Part shown: one piece after another, positions 60,301-64,000 of the stretch
Layout of the letters: each line of letters opens with the position of its first letter
Numbering within the stretch: position 1 is the first letter of the stretch
Source: Hydractinia symbiolongicarpus
Lineage: Eukaryota; Cnidaria; Hydrozoa; Anthoathecata; Hydractiniidae
Direction of reading: 5' to 3'
Assembly: GCF_029227915.1 (NCBI RefSeq)
Contig: NC_079883.1
Span: forward strand, 30,506,001 to 30,570,000
Length of the DNA stretch: 64,000 nt
Program-made: the position numbers and the translations under genes
Notes under the pieces: generated by a model
What the model was told of the DNA's origin: nothing
Databases searched by the model: none
What the model saw: the letters and a program-made list of their open reading frames with translations, nothing else

Positions 60301-63300
60301 TCCCTGGGTACTTTCTTTGTATACATTCGACTATACGGGCCAAGCTCGGAATTTACGGGAAATCGCGGGATTTCGTTTGCCGGCGATTAAACGTCTTTCA
60401 TTAAGCGTCTCATCAAAAATGAAAACATTTTAGAAAACTGCAAGTCTCATGCGTTTTAGTGGTAAAAAAAATAAATTAAAAAATCGTTCGGGAAATGAGT
60501 TTACTCCCTGGGTACTTTCTTTGTATACTTTTGAATATGCGGGCCGAGTCCGGGTTTTACGGGAAATGGCGGGTTTTCGTTTGCCGGCGATTAAACTTCT
60601 TTTTTTCAGCGTCTGATCAAAAATGAAAACATTTTTGAAAACTACAAGTCTCAAGCGTTTTAGTGGTGAAAAAAAAATTTAAAAAATCGTTCGGGAAATG
60701 AGTTTATTCCCTGGGTACTTTCTTTGTATACATTCGACTATACGGGCCAAGCCCGGGATTTACGGGAAAAAGCGGGATTTCGTTTGCCGGCGATTAAACC
60801 TCTTTCATTAAGCGTCTCATCAAAAATGAAAATATTTTTGAAAACTACAAGTCTCATGCGTTTTAGTGGTAAAAAAAAAATTTAAAAAATCGTTCGGGAA
60901 ATGAGTTTACACCCTGGGTACTTTCTTTGTATACTTTTGACTATACGGGCCGAGTCCGGGATTTACGGGAAATCGCAGGTTTTCGTTTGCCGGCGATTAA
61001 ACTTCTTTTATTCAGCGTCTCATCAAAAACGAAAACATTTTTGAAAACTACAAGTCTCATGCGTTTTAGTGGTGAAAAAATAAATTAAAAAATCGTTCGG
61101 GAAATGAGTTTACTTCCTGTGTACTTTCTTTGTATACTTTTGACTATACGGGCCATGCCCGGGATTTACGGGAAATCGCGGGTTTTCGTTTGCCGGCGAT
61201 TAAACTTCTTTTATTCAGCATCTCATCAAAAATGAAAACATTTTTGAAAACTACAAGTCTTATGCGTTTTAGTGGTAAAAAATAATTTCAAAAATCGTTC
61301 GGGAAATGAGTTTACTCCCTGGGTACTTTCTTTGTATACATTCGACTATACGGGCCAAGCTCGGAATTTACGGGAAATCGCGGGATTTCGTTTGCCGGCG
61401 ATTAAACGTCTTTCATTAAGCGTCTCATCAAAAATGAAAACATTTTTGAAAACTGCAAGTCTCATGCGTTTTAGTGGTAAAAAAAAAAAATTAAAAAATC
61501 GTTCGGGAAATGAGTTTACTCCCTGGGTACTTTCTTTGTATACTTTTGAATATGCGGGCCGAGTCCGGGGTTTACGGGAAATGGCGGGTTTTCGTTTGCC
61601 GGCGAATAAACTTCTTTTTTTCAGCGTCTGATCAAAAATGAAAACATTTTTGAAAACTACAAGTCTCAAGCGTTTTAGTGGTGAAAAAAAATTTAAAAAA
61701 TCGTTCGGGAAATGAGTTTATTCCCTGGGTACTTTCTTTGTATACATTCGACTATACGGGCCAAGCCCGGGATTTACGGGAAAAAGCGGGATTTCGTTTG
61801 CCGGCGATTAAACCTCTTTCATTAAGCGTCTCATCAAAAATGAAAACATTTTTGAAAACTACAAGTCTCATGCGTTTTAGTGGTAAAAAAAAAATTTAAA
61901 AAATCGTTCGGGAAATGAGTTTACACCATGGGTACTTTCTTTGTATACTTTTGACTATACGGGCCGAGTCCGGGATTTACGGGAAATCGCAGGTTTTCGT
62001 TTGCCGGCGATTAAACTTCTTTTATTCAGCGTCTCATCAAAAACGAAAACATTTTTGAAAACTACAAGTCTCATGCGTTTTAGTGGTGAAAAAATAAATT
62101 AAAAAATCGTTCGGGAAATGAGTTTACTTCCTGTGTACTTTCTTTGTATACTTTTGACTATACGGGCCATGCCCGGGATTTACGGGAAATCGCGGGTTTT
62201 CGTTTGCCGGCGATTAAACTTCTTTTATTCAGCGTCTCATCAAAAATGAAAACATTTTTGAAAACTACAAGTCTTATGCGTTTTAGTGGTGGAAAAATAA
62301 TTTAAAAAATCGTTCCGGAAATGAGTTTACTCACAGGGTACTTTCTTTGTATACATTCGACTATACGGGCCAAGCCCGGGATTTACGGGAAATCGCGGGT
62401 TTTCGTTTGCGGGCAATTAAACTTCTTTTATTCAGCGTCTGATCAAAAATGAAAACTTTTTTGAAAACTACAAGTCTCAAGCGTTTTAGTGGTGAAAAAA
62501 AAATTTAAAAAATCGTTCAGGAAATGAGTTTACTCCCTTGGTACTTTCTTTGTATACATTCGACTATACGGGCCAAGCCCGGGATTTACGGGAAATCGCG
62601 GGATTTCGTTTGCCGGCGATTAAACCTCTTTCATTAAGCGTCTCATCAAAAATGAAAACATTTTTGAAAACTAAAAGTCTCATGCGTTTTAGTGGTAAAA
62701 AAAAAAAATCGTTCGGGAAATGAGTTTACACCCTGGGTACTTTCTTTGTATACTTTTGACTATACGACCGAGTCCGGGATTTACGGGAAATCGCAGGTTT
62801 TCGTTTGCCGGCGATTAAACTTCTTTTATTCAGCGTCTCATCAAAAATGAAAACATTTTCGAAAACTACAAGTCTCATGCGTTTTAGTGGTGAAAAAATA
62901 AATTAAAAAATCGTTCGGGAAATGAGTTTACTTCCTGGGTACTTTCTTTGTATACTTTTGACTATACGGGCCAAGCCCGGGATTTACGGGAAATCGCGAG
63001 TTTTCGTTTGCCGGCGATTAAACTTCTTTTATTGAGCGTCTCATCAAAAATGAAAACATTTTTGAAAACTACAAGTCTTATGCGTTTTAGTGGTGAAAAA
63101 ATAATTTAAAAAATCGTTCCGGAAATGAGTTTACTCACAGGGTACTTTCTTTGTATACATTCGACTATACGGGCCAAGCCCGGGATTTACGGGAAATCGC
63201 GGGTTTTCGTTTGCCGGCGATTAAACCTCTTTCATTAAGCGTCTCATCAAAAATGAAAACATTTTTGAAAACTAAAAGTCTCATGCGTTTTGGTGGTAAA

Positions 63301-64000
63301 AAAAAAAAAATCGTTCGGGAAATGAGTTTACACCCTGGGTACTTTCTTTGTATACTTTTGACTATACGGCCGAGTGCGGGATTTGCGGGAAATCGCAGGT
63401 TTTCGTTTGCCGGCGATTAAACTTCTTTTATTGAGCGTCTCATCAAAAATGAAAACATTTTTGAAAACTAAAAGTCTCATGCGTTTTGGTGGTAAAAAAA
63501 AAAAATCGTTCGGGAAATGAGTTTACACCCTGGGTACTTTCTTTGTATACTTTTGACTATACGGCCGAGTCCGGGATTTACGGGAAATCGCAGGTTTTCG
63601 TTTGCCGGCGATTAAACTTCTTTTATTCAGCGTCTCATCAAAAATGAAAACATTTTTGAAAACTACAAGTCTCATGCGTTTTAGTGGTGAAAAAATAAAT
63701 TAAAAAATCGTTCGGGAAATGAGTTTACTTCCTGGGTACTTTCTTTGTATACTTTTGACTATACGGGCCATGCCCGGGATTTACGGGAAATCGCGGGTTT
63801 TCGTTTGCCGGCGATTAAACTTCTTTCATTCAGCCTCTCATCAAAAATGAAAACATTTTTGAAAACTACAAGTCTTATGCGTTTTAGTGGTGAAAAAATA
63901 ATTTAAAAAATCGTTTCGGAAATGAGTTTACTCACAGGGTACTTTCTTTGTATACATTCGACTATACGGGCCAAGCCCGGGATTTACGGGAAGTCGCGGG
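51360..64000. repeat. Large higher-order repeat, about 6.1-6.3 kb (30-31 monomers)
   Basis: Unit A is about 51,360-57,420, unit B about 57,421-63,687, and unit C starts at about 63,688 and leaves the window. Offsets between A and B step from 6,061 to 6,265 to 6,671 and back to 6,267, i.e. by one or two monomers. Shared private marks include CTTAGTATACATTCG (about 53,238 and 59,909), CATTATTGAAAACTGC, CATTTTAGAAAACTGC, TCATCAAAAACGAAAAC, CTTCCTGTGTACTTTC, GCGTTTTGGTGG and CATTCAGCCTCTCATC. Within shared blocks I saw only scattered substitutions. Confidence 0.85.

Larger units (their letters stand above)
12345..64000. repeat. Satellite array, right block (about 203-bp monomer)
   Basis: The same satellite as on the left continues to the window end, roughly 254 head-to-tail monomers in one orientation with no other sequence between them. 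Subfamily composition changes along the block. About 12.3-25 kb is rich in GGGCTTTAGTGGTGAAATAATAAT monomers. From about 26 kb, CCTCTTTCATTAAGCG with CCAAGCCCGGG, CCATGCCCGGG and GAATATGCGGGCCGAG types dominate. Near 56-64 kb, monomers with a shortened A-tract and ACGGCCGAG or ACGACCGAG appear. No gene, RNA gene or other mobile element is visible in these 51.7 kb. Confidence 0.97.

Noticed and set aside
12345-64000. CRISPR-like regular repetition
   Set aside because: The repeats are about 203 bp with no unique spacers between them; the whole unit is repeated. This is satellite DNA in a eukaryote.
12345-64000. Bacterial-type promoter TTGACT...TATAC in each monomer
   Set aside because: The genome is eukaryotic and the spacing is wrong (TTTTGACTATAC is contiguous).

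Overview
This is a eukaryotic window, most likely from an invertebrate animal and, as my best guess, a cnidarian. Three things point there: GT-AG introns inside a transposon gene, a tRNA-derived SINE copy inside one of those introns, and a transposase that resembles (from memory, not a search) a large and mostly unnamed family seen in sea anemone, coral and hydrozoan gene predictions. No ordinary host gene is visible.

Layout: (1) 1-4682 is a head-to-tail satellite array with a monomer of about 203 bp (roughly 23 monomers). (2) 4683-12344 is one 7,662-bp DNA transposon inserted into the array. It has perfect 27-bp terminal inverted repeats and an apparent 2-bp TT target-site duplication. (3) 12345-64000 is the same satellite continuing on the other side (roughly 254 monomers). 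The satellite contains no supportable gene; its many 60-120 codon open frames are by-products of the repeat.

The transposon carries one plus-strand gene that I can assemble into ten exons (5190-11382). All nine introns start GT and end AG, every junction keeps frame, and the product is 1,264 residues with no internal stop. The protein has an N-terminal Cys/His region, a Thr/Asn-rich linker, a basic segment, a possible DNA-binding helical segment and a DDE-like core (SDH, GDHP plus a Cys cluster, PLHDCKGHI, HTENEEQLF), then an acidic and basic tail. The core pattern recalls the CACTA/Mirage/Chapaev-Plavaka group of cut-and-paste transposases. An in-frame alternative last exon (9868-9950) would give a shorter protein ending in a Cys-rich tail. 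A promoter-like region, a poly(A) signal and subterminal palindromic motifs complete an element that looks autonomous.

The satellite is organised in several nested higher-order repeats: 2, 5, 7, 8, 12 and 13 monomers, and one unit of 30-31 monomers (about 6.1-6.3 kb) repeated at the right end. Differences of exactly one or two monomers between copies are what unequal exchange would leave. Uninterrupted relatives of the transposon's target site survive at about 16.6 and 18.63 kb, which gives a direct view of the insertion event.
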